Below, in pieces: positions 26,756 to 35,468 of a stretch of DNA of 62,116 bases (position 1 is the first letter of the stretch; every line of letters begins with the position of its first letter). The translations under genes were made by a program, and so were the position numbers. The stretch comes from Burkholderiales bacterium (GTDB taxonomy: Bacteria > Pseudomonadota > Gammaproteobacteria > Burkholderiales > Burkholderiaceae_C). Location: contig JACPYV010000080.1 of assembly GCA_016195825.1 (NCBI GenBank), positions 1 through 62,116 of the forward strand, read 5' to 3'. Below the pieces are notes generated by a model that was not told the DNA's origin, made no database searches, and saw nothing but the letters and a program-made list of their open reading frames with translations.

Positions 26756-29083
26756 TCAGACCACGGTCACGTCCGTCACGCCTGCCGCCACGCGCACGCG
26801 CTTGACGCTGGCCACCGGCGTCGTCGGCGCCACGCCGCCGACCTGGCGGGCGACCTTCTTGAAATCGCACAGCAGCTCAGTCTTGCTCAGCGTGACCACC
26901 GCATAGCCCTGGGCGTCGCTGTCCACGTGCTTGATCCACGGGTTGTTGATCGGCGGCGCGACGGCCGTCGTCGAGTCGGCGAACGGGTTCAGGCGCTTGA
27001 CGATCTCCGACACCGGCACGGCCGACGTCGGGATGCCCAGCGCCGTTGCCAGCTTCTGGCGGATCAGGCCGTACAGCGTCATTGCAGCGACTGACTTGCT
27101 GGCGGCGGCCAGGCCGGCGATGGTGCCTGCAACGATGGTGCCCATCGTGCCGGCCTGCGTCTCGTCGAAGGTGTTGATGATGGCCTTGGACAACGTCGCC
27201 GTTGGCGCGAAGGCCGCCGCTGGCACGATGCCCGCACCGATGGCCGCTGCCACCGCCGCCTGGATGGCGGCCGTGTTGCTCAGGTCCGTCACGCCCGCGC
27301 CGATGGCGATGGCCGCGCTCAGGACCTGGATGGCGATGGCCTCGGACTCGGCCTCGCTGGTGGCCACCAGCGGCTTCAGTGCTGCGAACGACGGCTGCGT
27401 CGCCGCACCGTAGAAGTAGCTGAAGTTGGAGTTGCTGGACACGCCCGCCGTCACAAGGTCGACCATGGCCGGCACCGGCGTTGCGGCGTCGAAATCGGCC
27501 ATCACGACGCCTGCATAGAACGCGTGGATGTCGCCCGTGACGGCGACCACGTTCTTCACGCCCTTGGCCAGCAACTGGCCCATCAGGTATTTGCGCTCGG
27601 CGTTGAAGCCGTCCCACTGGTCGGCGTTCAGCACGAACTTGGCCTTGAACGCGGCCGGCGCGGCCGGGATCTTGTTGCCGTCAATGCCCATGCGCAGCAG
27701 CGACACCTCGTTGCCCCAGACCTTCCACAGCGCGGTCGACGCGGTCATGGTCTGCGCCCACCACTGGCGTTGTGCGCCACCCAGCACGCTGACCAGGGCC
27801 AGCGGGTCGGGCAGCATGGCGCCGGCCGTCAGCTTGGCGGTCTCGACAGCGGACAGCGTGGCCTGCGGCACCATGTAGCGCGCGCCGATGCTGCCGACGG
27901 GCTGGCCGGTCAGCGGGCTCGGTGCGGCCTCGGGGATGAGGTGGTCGGCGCGGTATAGGCGTTGGTCGGTCATGACCAGATGCATCAGCTTGCCGAACTT
28001 GAGGTCGCGGTAGATGCGGATGCCGGTGATGCCCTGGCCCGGGTCCAGCGTGAACGAGATGTCGGCCGGCATGTTCTCGAACCAGGCCTGGTTGGCCGCC
28101 AGGCGGCGCGAGGTCTGGGCCGTGTTGTCGCCGACCTGCGTCGTCGTGTTGAAGGTGCCGTTGTCGTAGGTCTCGCGGTCCTGCCAGCAGTCGTCGCTGA
28201 ACTCGTGGTCGTCCCAGACGGCCACGTAGGCGAAGCGCTCGTGCAGGTTCTGCAGGCGGCGGTCCGTGCGGTAGCGCTTGTAGAGGTAGCGGTAGTCGGC
28301 GATGGTGGTCGCGTACTTGCCCCCGGTGGGCAGCGCCGTGCCCGCGGGCAGCACCAGCGCTGCGTGGGCGCTTTCCACGCCGCCGGCCTGGTAGTCAGCG
28401 CCCACGGCCTCGTAGATGTAGTCGCCCAGGTGGACGATGAAGTCAACGTTTTCCTGAGCCAGCGCGTCCATGCCGGCCCAGTGGTTGACGCTCCAGTCCT
28501 GGCAGGAGATGAAGGCGAAGTTCAGCGCGCTGATGTCGGCATCGACGGCAGGCGCCGTCTTGAAGCGGCCCACGCGCGAGCGGCTGTCGCCGGCCGTGAA
28601 CTGGTAGTAGTAGACGGTGGCCGGCTGCAGGCCGCCGATGCGGTGGCGCAGCGTGTGGTCATAGAACTCGTAGACCGGCACGTCGGCCGTGGCATCGGCC
28701 GTGCCTGTCAGCGCAGCGGTGGTGCCGAGCAGTGCGGCGTTGCCGGCCGCGGCGCTGACGTTGAGCTTGACCGTGTAACTGCCGGCGCCCGTGGCGCTGG
28801 TCACGTCGTCGGCGCTGCCGGGCACGACGCGGGCCCACAGCACGGCGCCGTCGGGCTTGGGGTCGCCCGAGGCCACCGACTGCGGGAACTTGTAGGCGCC
28901 GGTGGCGGCGGCCGTGCTGGGCAGCGGGGTCGCCGAACCGGGGAAGGTGTCCGGCAGCGGCTGAATGGGGGTGCCGGCGTCGCCACCGCCGCCGCAGCCG
29001 ACGAGGCTGGACAGGGCGGTGGAGGCGGTGATCAGGGCACCGGCTTGCGCGGCGCTGCGGCGGAGAAAACTGCGTCGATCCAT
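26756..29083 (-). CDS. phoD: PhoD-family alkaline phosphatase/phosphodiesterase, Tat lipoprotein with large insertion
   Basis: 775 residues, well above the usual 450-600. N-terminus MDRRSFLRRSAAQAG is a Tat signal, and LVGC within SSLVGCGGGG is a lipobox, so a lipidated exported protein is predicted. PhoD-type metallophosphatase motifs are present: PKPDGAVLWARV, FAFISCQDW, FIVHLGDYIYE, AVWDDHEFSDDCW and VAVTGDIHAFYAG. Between the core end (SNFSYFYGAA, about residue 551) and the C-terminal strand (LNPFADSTT, about 695, then INNPWIKHVDSDAQGY) lies an approximately 140-residue Ala/Ile-rich helical insertion of unknown role. It follows a FadL-type gene by 13 nt in the same direction. Releases phosphate from phosphodiesters; natural substrate unknown. 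Confidence 0.9.
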   Translation of the reverse strand: MDRRSFLRRSAAQAGALITASTALSSLVGCGGGGDAGTPIQPLPDTFPGSATPLPSTAAATGAYKFPQSVASGDPKPDGAVLWARVVPGSADDVTSATGAGSYTVKLNVSAAAGNAALLGTTAALTGTADATADVPVYEFYDHTLRHRIGGLQPATVYYYQFTAGDSRSRVGRFKTAPAVDADISALNFAFISCQDWSVNHWAGMDALAQENVDFIVHLGDYIYEAVGADYQAGGVESAHAALVLPAGTALPTGGKYATTIADYRYLYKRYRTDRRLQNLHERFAYVAVWDDHEFSDDCWQDRETYDNGTFNTTTQVGDNTAQTSRRLAANQAWFENMPADISFTLDPGQGITGIRIYRDLKFGKLMHLVMTDQRLYRADHLIPEAAPSPLTGQPVGSIGARYMVPQATLSAVETAKLTAGAMLPDPLALVSVLGGAQRQWWAQTMTASTALWKVWGNEVSLLRMGIDGNKIPAAPAAFKAKFVLNADQWDGFNAERKYLMGQLLAKGVKNVVAVTGDIHAFYAGVVMADFDAATPVPAMVDLVTAGVSSNSNFSYFYGAATQPSFAALKPLVATSEAESEAIAIQVLSAAIAIGAGVTDLSNTAAIQAAVAAAIGAGIVPAAAFAPTATLSKAIINTFDETQAGTMGTIVAGTIAGLAAASKSVAAMTLYGLIRQKLATALGIPTSAVPVSEIVKRLNPFADSTTAVAPPINNPWIKHVDSDAQGYAVVTLSKTELLCDFKKVARQVGGVAPTTPVASVKRVRVAAGVTDVTVV

Positions 29084-29096
29084 GATGGCCGCCTCC

Positions 29097-30572
29097 TCAG
29101 AACTTGTGGTTGAACTGGACACCGAAGATGGTGGCCTTGGTGGCGTAGTTGCCGCGCGCGGTCGCATAAGAGCAGTTGCAGGGCGTCTCGCCCTCGCCGT
29201 CGTCCGTGGCGTTCATGGCTGCGTCTTTTAGCTTCACGTGGCCGAAGGAGAAGTCGACGCTGCTGCTGTCGTTCAGCGCCCAGTTGGCACCCAGCGCCAG
29301 CCAGGTGCGGTGTGCGTCCGGCAACGCCGGGCTGCGCGTGCTGGAGGGCACGGGCGACAAGTCCTTGCTGTAGCCGGCCCGCAGCAGCAGCGCGGGTAGC
29401 ACCTTCCACTGCGCGCCCACCGAGACCTTGGTGCTGTCCTTCCAGTGTTCTGGCGTGATGGAGTCGGGGGTGGTGTTGGCGAAATCGATGCGCAACTGCT
29501 TGAGCTGAGAGTCACGCGTCCAGGTGAAGTCGGCCATCACGGCGACGGTCGGCGTGACCTGCTGGAAGCCGTGCAGCGACAGCGACTCGGGCGTGCGCAC
29601 GGCGACGCTGGCGTCGGAGTCGTTGTGGTCCAGCGCCGATGTGCCGTTGTAGGGTGTGCCGGTGATGGCTGCCAGCACGTTGGCGGGCAGGGTGGTGGGC
29701 TGCGTCCAGTCGGCGCTGCCCTTGAGCTTGTGGCTGACGCTGCTGCGATAGGCCAGTCCCACGCGCGTGCCGGCCGCGGGCTCCCACAGCAGGGCGAGGT
29801 TGAAGCCCAGGCTCCAGTCCTTGCCCTCGACGGCGATGGAGCCGTCATAGGCCGGGTTGCCGAACACCTGTGCCGCCTGCTGTTGTAGCTGCAGCGCCAG
29901 GCCGGGCGCTCCAGCGGCCGCGGCCTGGCCGGCTGCGCCCAGCAAGCCCTTGGCGTAAGCCGAGGCGTAGGGCACTGCACGGCGCAGCTTGCCTTCCATG
30001 TACTGCAGGTTGATGCCGCCGGCCAGCGACAGCTCGGGCGTGGCCTTCCAGGCGACGTTGGGATTCAGCGAGAACGACTTCATCTCAACCTTCTGCAGGT
30101 TGTAGCGGCCGCCCCAGTCGGCCCGGTAGTCCAGCTTGGTGCCCCAGGGCACGAAGAAGCCCACGCCGTAGGCCAGCGTGTCGGAGGCGCGGTAGCTGGC
30201 GTAAAGGTGCGGCACGACGGCGGGCTTGGTGAAGTCCACCGTGTCGCCGACCGTACCGGTCGGGCGCGCCTGCAGGCCGGAGCCGGGCAGGGAGATGGTG
30301 GAGCCCTGGTCCGTGAAGCGCGCCTTGGCGTCCAGGTAGTCCAGCACGCCGGAGAAGTTCCAGCCGCTCAGCCGTGTCATGCCGGCCGGGTTGGCGAACA
30401 GCGTGCTCGCGTCGGCGGCCTCGGCCGCGTTGGCGTTGGCCGTGCCTTCCGCGGCGGCGCTCTGGGTGCCAAAGCGGTAGCCGCCGGCCTGGGCGCTCAG
30501 CGCCAGGGGCAGCAGGGCAATGCCTGCCAGCAGGGGTCGCAGCGCGCGCGCTGGACGTGGATTGCGTCGCAT
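29097..30572 (-). CDS. FadL/OmpP1-type outer-membrane hydrophobic-compound transporter
   Basis: 491 residues. Signal peptide about 1-29 ending SAQAG. The mature N-terminus GGYRFGTQSAAAEGTANANAAEAADASTLFANPAGM-type segment is the plug/hatch signature of the FadL family (asparagine-proline-alanine-glycine, NPAG, near residue 62). The rest has alternating strands and ends in an aromatic residue (FNHKF), as outer-membrane barrels do. First gene of a two-gene unit with phoD, which suggests joint handling of phospholipid-type substrates: phosphate release by PhoD and acyl-chain uptake by this channel. That coupling is an inference. Confidence 0.9.
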   Translation of the reverse strand: MRRNPRPARALRPLLAGIALLPLALSAQAGGYRFGTQSAAAEGTANANAAEAADASTLFANPAGMTRLSGWNFSGVLDYLDAKARFTDQGSTISLPGSGLQARPTGTVGDTVDFTKPAVVPHLYASYRASDTLAYGVGFFVPWGTKLDYRADWGGRYNLQKVEMKSFSLNPNVAWKATPELSLAGGINLQYMEGKLRRAVPYASAYAKGLLGAAGQAAAAGAPGLALQLQQQAAQVFGNPAYDGSIAVEGKDWSLGFNLALLWEPAAGTRVGLAYRSSVSHKLKGSADWTQPTTLPANVLAAITGTPYNGTSALDHNDSDASVAVRTPESLSLHGFQQVTPTVAVMADFTWTRDSQLKQLRIDFANTTPDSITPEHWKDSTKVSVGAQWKVLPALLLRAGYSKDLSPVPSSTRSPALPDAHRTWLALGANWALNDSSSVDFSFGHVKLKDAAMNATDDGEGETPCNCSYATARGNYATKATIFGVQFNHKF

Positions 30573-30685
30573 AGGGTTTGTCTCCGGTTATCTGACGTAA
30601 CTCGCGCCGATTGTGCGCAGCACCCGTGTCACGCAAAGGACAAACCGGTCGAGACAAACCCTGCACTTGAGAGGTCTCTCTAGAT

Positions 30686-30711
30686 GTTGGCTGGGCGCAA
30701 CCCCAGCCAAC
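30686..30711 (-). terminator. Hairpin after the leucine dehydrogenase gene
   Basis: GTTGGCTGGG (30686-30695) pairs with CCCAGCCAAC (30702-30711), with a 6-nt loop, 13 nt past the stop. There is no good T tract on the minus strand, so termination strength is doubtful. The rest of 30573-30723 shows nothing coding. Confidence 0.35.
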
Positions 30712-30723
30712 CCGCGAGTGGCC

Positions 30724-31779
30724 TCACGCCGGGCGGACGAGCTTGGAACGCGCCCAGTCGTCGGCCACGCGCGCCGGCGTCGAATCGGCCGTTTGCACGC
30801 GCTGCAGCAGTTCTTCCACGCGCTCGGCGATCTTGCTGACCTCGGCCATGACCTTGGCTTCCTCGCCCTCGCCGCGGTATTCGCGGGCCACGCTGATGAT
30901 GCCGCCGGCATTCACCAGGTAGTCGGGCAGATAGCAGATGCCGCGGCGCTGCAGTGCGTCGCCGTCGTCCGTGGTGGCGAGCTGGTTGTTGGCGGCACCG
31001 GCGATCAGCTTGGCTCGCAGCGTCGGCACGGTCTTCTCGTTCAGCGAGGCACCAAGTGCGCAGGGCGCCAGCACGTCGACGTCGGCGGCCAGGATGTCCG
31101 CCACGCTGACGGCCATCGCACCGAACTGCGCGACCGCTCGCTCGACCTTGCTCGCGTCCACGTCGGCCACGACCAGCTTGGCGCCGGCCTTGTGCAGGAA
31201 CTCGGCCAGATGCCAGCCCACCGCGCCCAGGCCTTGCAGCGCGACACGCACGCCCTCCAGCGACGAGCGGCCCAGCACGAGGCGGGCGCCAGCCTGGATG
31301 GAGACGAACACCCCCCAGGCCGTCTTGGGGCTGGGGTCACCGCCGAACGCGCCTTCGCGCGGGATGCCGCTCACGAAGGAGGTCTCGGCCAGCATGCCGC
31401 GCATGTCGGCAGTGGTGGTGCCGACGTCCTCGGCAGTGATGTAGGCGCCGGCCAGCGACTGCACGGCGCGGCCGAAGGCGGCGAACAGGGCAGGGCGGTC
31501 GAAGGCGCCTTCGGGCTTCAGGATGACGGCCTTGCCGCCACCGAAGGGCAGGTCGGCCAGCGCGTTCTTCAGGCTCATGCCCTGCGACAGGCGCAGGGCG
31601 TCGTTCAGCGCGGCGGCCTCGGACTCGTAGTGCCACAGGCGGCAGCCGCCAAAGGCTGGACCGCGCGCGGTGCTGTGCACGGCCAGGATGGCCTTGAGGC
31701 CGGTGGCGGGGTCGGTGGCGAGCAGCACGCGCTCATGGGCGACTTGCTCGGGCAGGCCGAAGAGAGAGGAGGGGTTCAT
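30724..31779 (-). CDS. Leucine dehydrogenase-type Glu/Leu/Phe/Val dehydrogenase
   Basis: 351 residues. NAD-dependent oxidative deamination of branched-chain amino acids to 2-oxo acids. ARGPAFGGCRLW and the catalytic-lysine segment LADLPFGGGKAVI (about residue 77-89) identify the Leu/Val/Phe branch. The C-terminal Rossmann motif is QGLGAVGWHLAEFL, and the final NAGGIISVAREY is typical. ATG 31779 has AGAGGAGG upstream. It is the third gene of a minus-strand set with a 2OG-Fe dioxygenase and a 2Fe-2S/FAD reductase. Choice of leucine over valine or phenylalanine is inferred. Confidence 0.9.
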   Translation of the reverse strand: MNPSSLFGLPEQVAHERVLLATDPATGLKAILAVHSTARGPAFGGCRLWHYESEAAALNDALRLSQGMSLKNALADLPFGGGKAVILKPEGAFDRPALFAAFGRAVQSLAGAYITAEDVGTTTADMRGMLAETSFVSGIPREGAFGGDPSPKTAWGVFVSIQAGARLVLGRSSLEGVRVALQGLGAVGWHLAEFLHKAGAKLVVADVDASKVERAVAQFGAMAVSVADILAADVDVLAPCALGASLNEKTVPTLRAKLIAGAANNQLATTDDGDALQRRGICYLPDYLVNAGGIISVAREYRGEGEEAKVMAEVSKIAERVEELLQRVQTADSTPARVADDWARSKLVRPA

Positions 31780-31862
31780 GACGGTCAGGCGCTTTTGGCG
31801 CGGCAGTGAAAGAAGAACGGCCACGCTTTTGGCGCGGCCGTCCAGGAGTTTATCGGGGCGGG

Positions 31863-32591
31863 TCAGGGGCCCTGAAAGCCGCCGCTTCGCAAGGTGACAA
31901 CCAGTGTGTCGCGCCAGCCGCGCTCGCCGGCGTCCAGCGGCTGGATGGGTGTCGTTTCATGGATCACGCGCGGGTCGTCCAGCAGGAGCGTGGTCCACGG
32001 CTGGGTCATCGTGAAACGCTGCCCCGCCGGGCCGGCGGCTTCGAAGACGCGCGATTCGCCGCCCTTGATGTTGTGGCGGCCCACCATCAGCACGGCCACC
32101 AGGTCCACGCCGTCGCGGTGCGCGCCCTCGGGCGTCGGCCGGCCGATGCCGTCGCTGGTGTCGATGCGGAACGGGTGCGCCTCGATGAACCAGGGCTGCT
32201 CGCCGCGCAGCGCTGAGGTGACCCGCGCCAGGCCCAGCAGCAGCGCGGTCCAGGCGGGCGACGCCACCATCTCCTGCGCCAGCGGGACGTACCAGCGCTG
32301 GATGCCGCCGTGCAGCGCGTTGTAGTCCAGCGGCTGCCAGTGAGCGCGGTGCGGAGCCAGAGTCAGCTTGCCGCCGTCGGCGACGAAGCAGCCATGACGG
32401 CGGAAGCGGTAGCGGCCTCCGTCGCGCAGATAGCCGTCGGGCGGCAGGTCGTCCCAGCAGGGCTTGAGGGCGTCGAGCTCGGCCGCGCAGACACCCAACG
32501 CGCCCAGCGAATCGGGTGCCAGGACGGCTTCACCATCGCGCTTCAGCGCGTCGACCAGTTCAGCGGCAGGGGTCCACGGAGGTTCGAACAT
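31863..32591 (-). CDS. 2OG-Fe(II) dioxygenase of the amino-acid hydroxylase (IDO-like) family
   Basis: 242 residues. The iron-binding facial triad is visible as HRD in GAHRDGVDLVAVLMVGRHN (about residues 164-166) and a distal His in DPRVIHETTPI, followed by Arg for 2-oxoglutarate. IKGGES between them is the family hallmark of the 2OG-Fe dioxygenases related to L-isoleucine 4-hydroxylase. It is encoded 83 nt upstream of a branched-chain amino acid dehydrogenase; with that context, a free amino acid (Leu, Ile, Val or similar) is a reasonable substrate guess. ATG overlaps the TGA of the upstream reductase gene by one nucleotide (TGATG). Confidence 0.82.
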   Translation of the reverse strand: MFEPPWTPAAELVDALKRDGEAVLAPDSLGALGVCAAELDALKPCWDDLPPDGYLRDGGRYRFRRHGCFVADGGKLTLAPHRAHWQPLDYNALHGGIQRWYVPLAQEMVASPAWTALLLGLARVTSALRGEQPWFIEAHPFRIDTSDGIGRPTPEGAHRDGVDLVAVLMVGRHNIKGGESRVFEAAGPAGQRFTMTQPWTTLLLDDPRVIHETTPIQPLDAGERGWRDTLVVTLRSGGFQGP

Positions 32592-33610
32592 CAGTGCTTG
32601 TCCGCTTCGGAGGTAAATGCGTCGGCGTAGAACTCTTCGGCCGGCAACTTGCACTGCGCGACGAAGTCTCGCTGTGCCGAGTCCACCATGACGGGCACGC
32701 CGCAGGCATAGACCTGATGGGCGGACAGATCCGGCAGGTCGGCCATCACAGCGTGGTGGACAAAGCCGGTGCGACCGGTCCAGTCGGCGTCGGGCTCGGA
32801 CAGCACGGGCACATAGGTCAGTTGCGGCCACTCGGCGGCAGTTTGGGCAGCCCAGTCGTTCAGGTACAGGTCCGCCTGCCTGCGCGCGCCCCAGTACAGC
32901 ACCAGGGGGCGCTTGGAGTCGATGTGCCGCGCTCGCTCGATGACGGCCTTGATGGGAGCGAAGCCCGTGCCGCTGGCCAGCAGCACGATGGGTTTCTCGC
33001 TGTCCTCGCGCAGGAAGAAGCTGCCGAAGGGGCCTTCCATGCGCAGGATGTCCTTCTCCTTGAGTGCGCCGAAGACGTGGTCGGTGAACTTGCCGCCGGG
33101 CATGTGGCGGATGTGCAGCTCGATTTGGCCGGGCAGGCTGTGCGGCGCGTTGGCCATCGAGTAGCTGCGGCGCGCGCCGTCGCGGAGGATGAACTCGACG
33201 TACTGGCCTGCACGGAACTGGAAGTTCTGGTTGGCGGCCAGTTGCATGGTCAGCACAGCCACATCGGGTGCCGGCTTGGCGATGGCCACGACGCGCGTCG
33301 GCAGCTTCAGCACCGGGAACTCGCCGGCGCCTGGCACCGTGCGGGCCTCAATGGTGCAGTCGGTCTGCGGCCGTGCGCAGCAGGTCAGTATGAAGCCGGC
33401 TGCTTCTTCCTCGGCGGACAGCGCCTTGGGCTGGTGGTTGCCGTGGATGACGGCGCCTTCCAGCAGCTTGCTCTTGCAGGAGCCGCAGGCGCCGTCCTTG
33501 CAGCCGTAGGGCAAGCCCACGCCGTTGCGGATGGCCGCGGCAAGCAAGGTGTCGTCGCTCTCGGTCGTGTAGACGCGGCCGGCGGGCTGGATGGTGATCT
33601 GGTGGGACAT
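32591..33610 (-). CDS. 2Fe-2S ferredoxin/FAD/NAD(P)H oxidoreductase (CDP-6-deoxy-glucoseen reductase-like)
   Basis: 339 residues in three modules. A plant-type 2Fe-2S domain (about 1-90) has ligands in GCKDGACGSCKSK and a fourth Cys near LTCCARP. An FAD-binding beta barrel contains RRSYSMANAP. A C-terminal NAD(P) domain contains VLLASGTGFAPIKAVIE and ends in the CGVPVMV segment. Database names such as CDP-6-deoxy-delta-3,4-glucoseen reductase or AscD are common for this betaproteobacterial protein, but its true partner is unknown. It is translationally adjacent to the 2OG dioxygenase and may feed electrons to it or keep its iron reduced. Confidence 0.88.
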   Translation of the reverse strand: MSHQITIQPAGRVYTTESDDTLLAAAIRNGVGLPYGCKDGACGSCKSKLLEGAVIHGNHQPKALSAEEEAAGFILTCCARPQTDCTIEARTVPGAGEFPVLKLPTRVVAIAKPAPDVAVLTMQLAANQNFQFRAGQYVEFILRDGARRSYSMANAPHSLPGQIELHIRHMPGGKFTDHVFGALKEKDILRMEGPFGSFFLREDSEKPIVLLASGTGFAPIKAVIERARHIDSKRPLVLYWGARRQADLYLNDWAAQTAAEWPQLTYVPVLSEPDADWTGRTGFVHHAVMADLPDLSAHQVYACGVPVMVDSAQRDFVAQCKLPAEEFYADAFTSEADKH

Positions 33611-33682
33611 GGGCTCAAAAAGCAAGCGGCCCCGCTGAGGAGTCCGGGGCCGTAGACTGCCCGCCATTTTGCCCGAGGCCCG

Positions 33683-33757
33683 ATGACCCCCACGCTCGCT
33701 CCGCTCTCTGTTCCCCGAGGAGCTGCTCAGCGCCTTCGGGCGGCCGGGCGCCGCTGA
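33683..33757 (+). repeat. Dispersed intergenic repeat, copy R7
   Basis: Begins ATGACCCCCACGC as in R2, has a TTCCCCGAGGAGC core, and ends CGGCCGGGCG just before the next start codon. Its reverse complement aligns with R8 (shared CCCGGCCGCCCGAAGG). Confidence 0.65.
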
Positions 33758-33758
33758 C

Positions 33759-34619
33759 ATGACTCCACGGCTGTTGATCATCGGCTGCGGCGACGTCGGC
33801 CTGCGCGTGTTGAAGCTGCTGGCCAGCCGCTGGCGCGTGTTGGCGTTGACGTCCAGCCCGGCGCGCGCCAGCGAACTGCGCGCTGCCGGCGCCGTGCCGC
33901 TGGTGGGTAACCTCGACGACGCGGCAACGCTGGCGCGGCTCGCCGGCCTGGCTGACTTCGTACTGCACCTGGCGCCGCCTGCCCGGGACGGTGACACGGA
34001 CTTTCGCACCCGCCACCTGCTCGCAGCGCTTGCACGCCGGCCGCCGGTGGCGCTGGTCTATGCGAGCACGACCGGCGTCTACGGCGATTGCGGCGGTGCC
34101 TTCATCGACGAGACGCGGGCGCTGCGGCCCGCCACCGACCGCGCGGCGCGCCGCGTCGATGCGGAAGCCCAGTTGCGCGCATTCGGCCGCCGTCACGGCA
34201 CGCGCGTAAGCCTGCTGCGCATTCCCGGCATCTACGCCCGTGACCGCGAGGGCGGGCACCCGCGCGAGCGGCTGGCACGCGGGACGCCTGTGTTGTGCCG
34301 CGAGGACGATGTGTTCACCAACCACATCCATGCCGACGATCTGGCGCGCGCCTGCCTGCTCGCGTTGCTACGCGGCTTGCCGCAGCGCGCTGTCAACGTC
34401 TGCGATGACAGCCAGTTGCTGATGGGCGACTACTTCGACCTGGCGGCCGACCTCACCGGCCTGCCCAGGCCAGAGCGCATCGCGCGAGCCGAAGCCGCCG
34501 AGCGCATGAGTGCGATGCAGCTGAGCTTCTGGAGCGAGTCGCGCCGGCTGGTCAACACCCGCCTCCAGCGCGAGCTGCGCCTGAAGCTGCGCTACCCGAC
34601 GCCGAAAGACGGCCTCTAG
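33759..34619 (+). CDS. SDR-type NAD(P)-binding epimerase/dehydratase-like protein
   Basis: 286 residues. N-terminal Rossmann motif LLIIGCGDVGLRVLKLL (GCGDVG, residues about 9-14) and an extended-SDR-like strand VALVYASTTGVYGDCGG. The classical YxxxK pair is not in the standard position, so it belongs with the atypical SDR/YeeZ-like proteins rather than true sugar epimerases. Divergent from the reductase gene, a conserved pairing in this group. Its stop shares the tetranucleotide CTAG with the convergent rhomboid gene. Function unknown. Confidence 0.8.
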   Translation: MTPRLLIIGCGDVGLRVLKLLASRWRVLALTSSPARASELRAAGAVPLVGNLDDAATLARLAGLADFVLHLAPPARDGDTDFRTRHLLAALARRPPVALVYASTTGVYGDCGGAFIDETRALRPATDRAARRVDAEAQLRAFGRRHGTRVSLLRIPGIYARDREGGHPRERLARGTPVLCREDDVFTNHIHADDLARACLLALLRGLPQRAVNVCDDSQLLMGDYFDLAADLTGLPRPERIARAEAAERMSAMQLSFWSESRRLVNTRLQRELRLKLRYPTPKDGL

Positions 34620-35197
34620 CCGCGCCGCCGCGGCGAGCGCCAGTGGCGGATCAGCAGCCACGCCCCTAGCATGCCGCCCAGGTGGGCGAAGTGGGCGATG
34701 CCGCTGGAGCGGCTGAAGCCCAGGACGAGCTCCAGCCCGCCGAAGATCGCCACGAAGTACTTGGCTTTCATCGGGATGGGCGGGATCAGCGGCACGATGA
34801 TGCGGTTGGGAAACAGCATGCCGAAGGACAGCAGCAGGCCGAAGATGGCGCCCGAGGCGCCCACCGTCGGCGAGCGCGCGCCGATGGCCCAGGTGAAGAT
34901 CAGTTGCACGATGGCCGCGCTGAGCGTACTGGCGAGCAGGATCTGCGTGTAACGCTTTTGGCCCCAGACGCGCTCCAGTTCGCCGCCGAACATCCACAGA
35001 CCCAGCATGTTGAACAGCAGGTGGGTGAAGTCGCCGTGCAGGAAGGCGTAGCTCAGCAACTGCCAAGGCATGAAGGCGCCCGAAGTCAGCGGCCACAGCT
35101 CGAACCAGAACGCGAAGCCGGGGAAGAGCTCGAAGAAGCAGAAGACACCAACACAAGCCAGCAGGAAGGCTTTGGTGACCGTAGGCAAGGGCGGCAT
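34616..35197 (-). CDS. Rhomboid-family intramembrane serine protease
   Basis: 193 residues, six TM helices. Catalytic Ser in GASGAIFGLL and catalytic His in IAHFAHLGGMLGAW; oxyanion-hole region HLLFNMLGLWMFGGELE precedes them. Order and spacing match active bacterial rhomboids. ATG 35197 gives MPPLPTVTKAFLLACVGVF with TM1 directly after; a GTG/ATG 12 codons further upstream is possible. Substrates unknown. Confidence 0.9.
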   Translation of the reverse strand: MPPLPTVTKAFLLACVGVFCFFELFPGFAFWFELWPLTSGAFMPWQLLSYAFLHGDFTHLLFNMLGLWMFGGELERVWGQKRYTQILLASTLSAAIVQLIFTWAIGARSPTVGASGAIFGLLLSFGMLFPNRIIVPLIPPIPMKAKYFVAIFGGLELVLGFSRSSGIAHFAHLGGMLGAWLLIRHWRSPRRRG

Positions 35198-35290
35198 GAG
35201 TCGCGGCTGTGCGCCCGATGGAGGCGCTTGCACCGGGAGGGCCGGTGCTTACCGTTTTGAGTATGCCAGGGGAAAGAGAGCCGTTTCTTC

Positions 35291-35375
35291 TGGTGCCCGG
35301 GGCCGGACTCGAACCGGCACACCTTGCGGCGGGGGATTTTGAGTCCCCTGCGTCTACCGATTTCGCCACCCGGGC
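35291..35375 (-). tRNA. tRNA-Leu (anticodon CAA)
   Basis: 85 nt including an encoded CCA. Acceptor arms GCCCGGG and CCCGGGC pair fully. Anticodon arm GGGGA-CTCAAAA-TCCCC gives anticodon CAA (reads UUG). A long variable arm and the T arm with GGTTCGAGTCC identify a class II leucine tRNA. Confidence 0.96.
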
Positions 35376-35468
35376 CCGTCGGAAACAACTGCTCGCCGTG
35401 GAAGGCGAGGCGCTGGATTATGCACTCGCAAAGGGCCGGGGCTTGGTGCCGCTGCCACAATCGTCGTC

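Noticed and set aside
33608..34009. N-terminal extension of the reductase gene
   Set aside because: It reads through the divergent SDR gene region with no ferredoxin features; ATG 33610 begins the 2Fe-2S domain.
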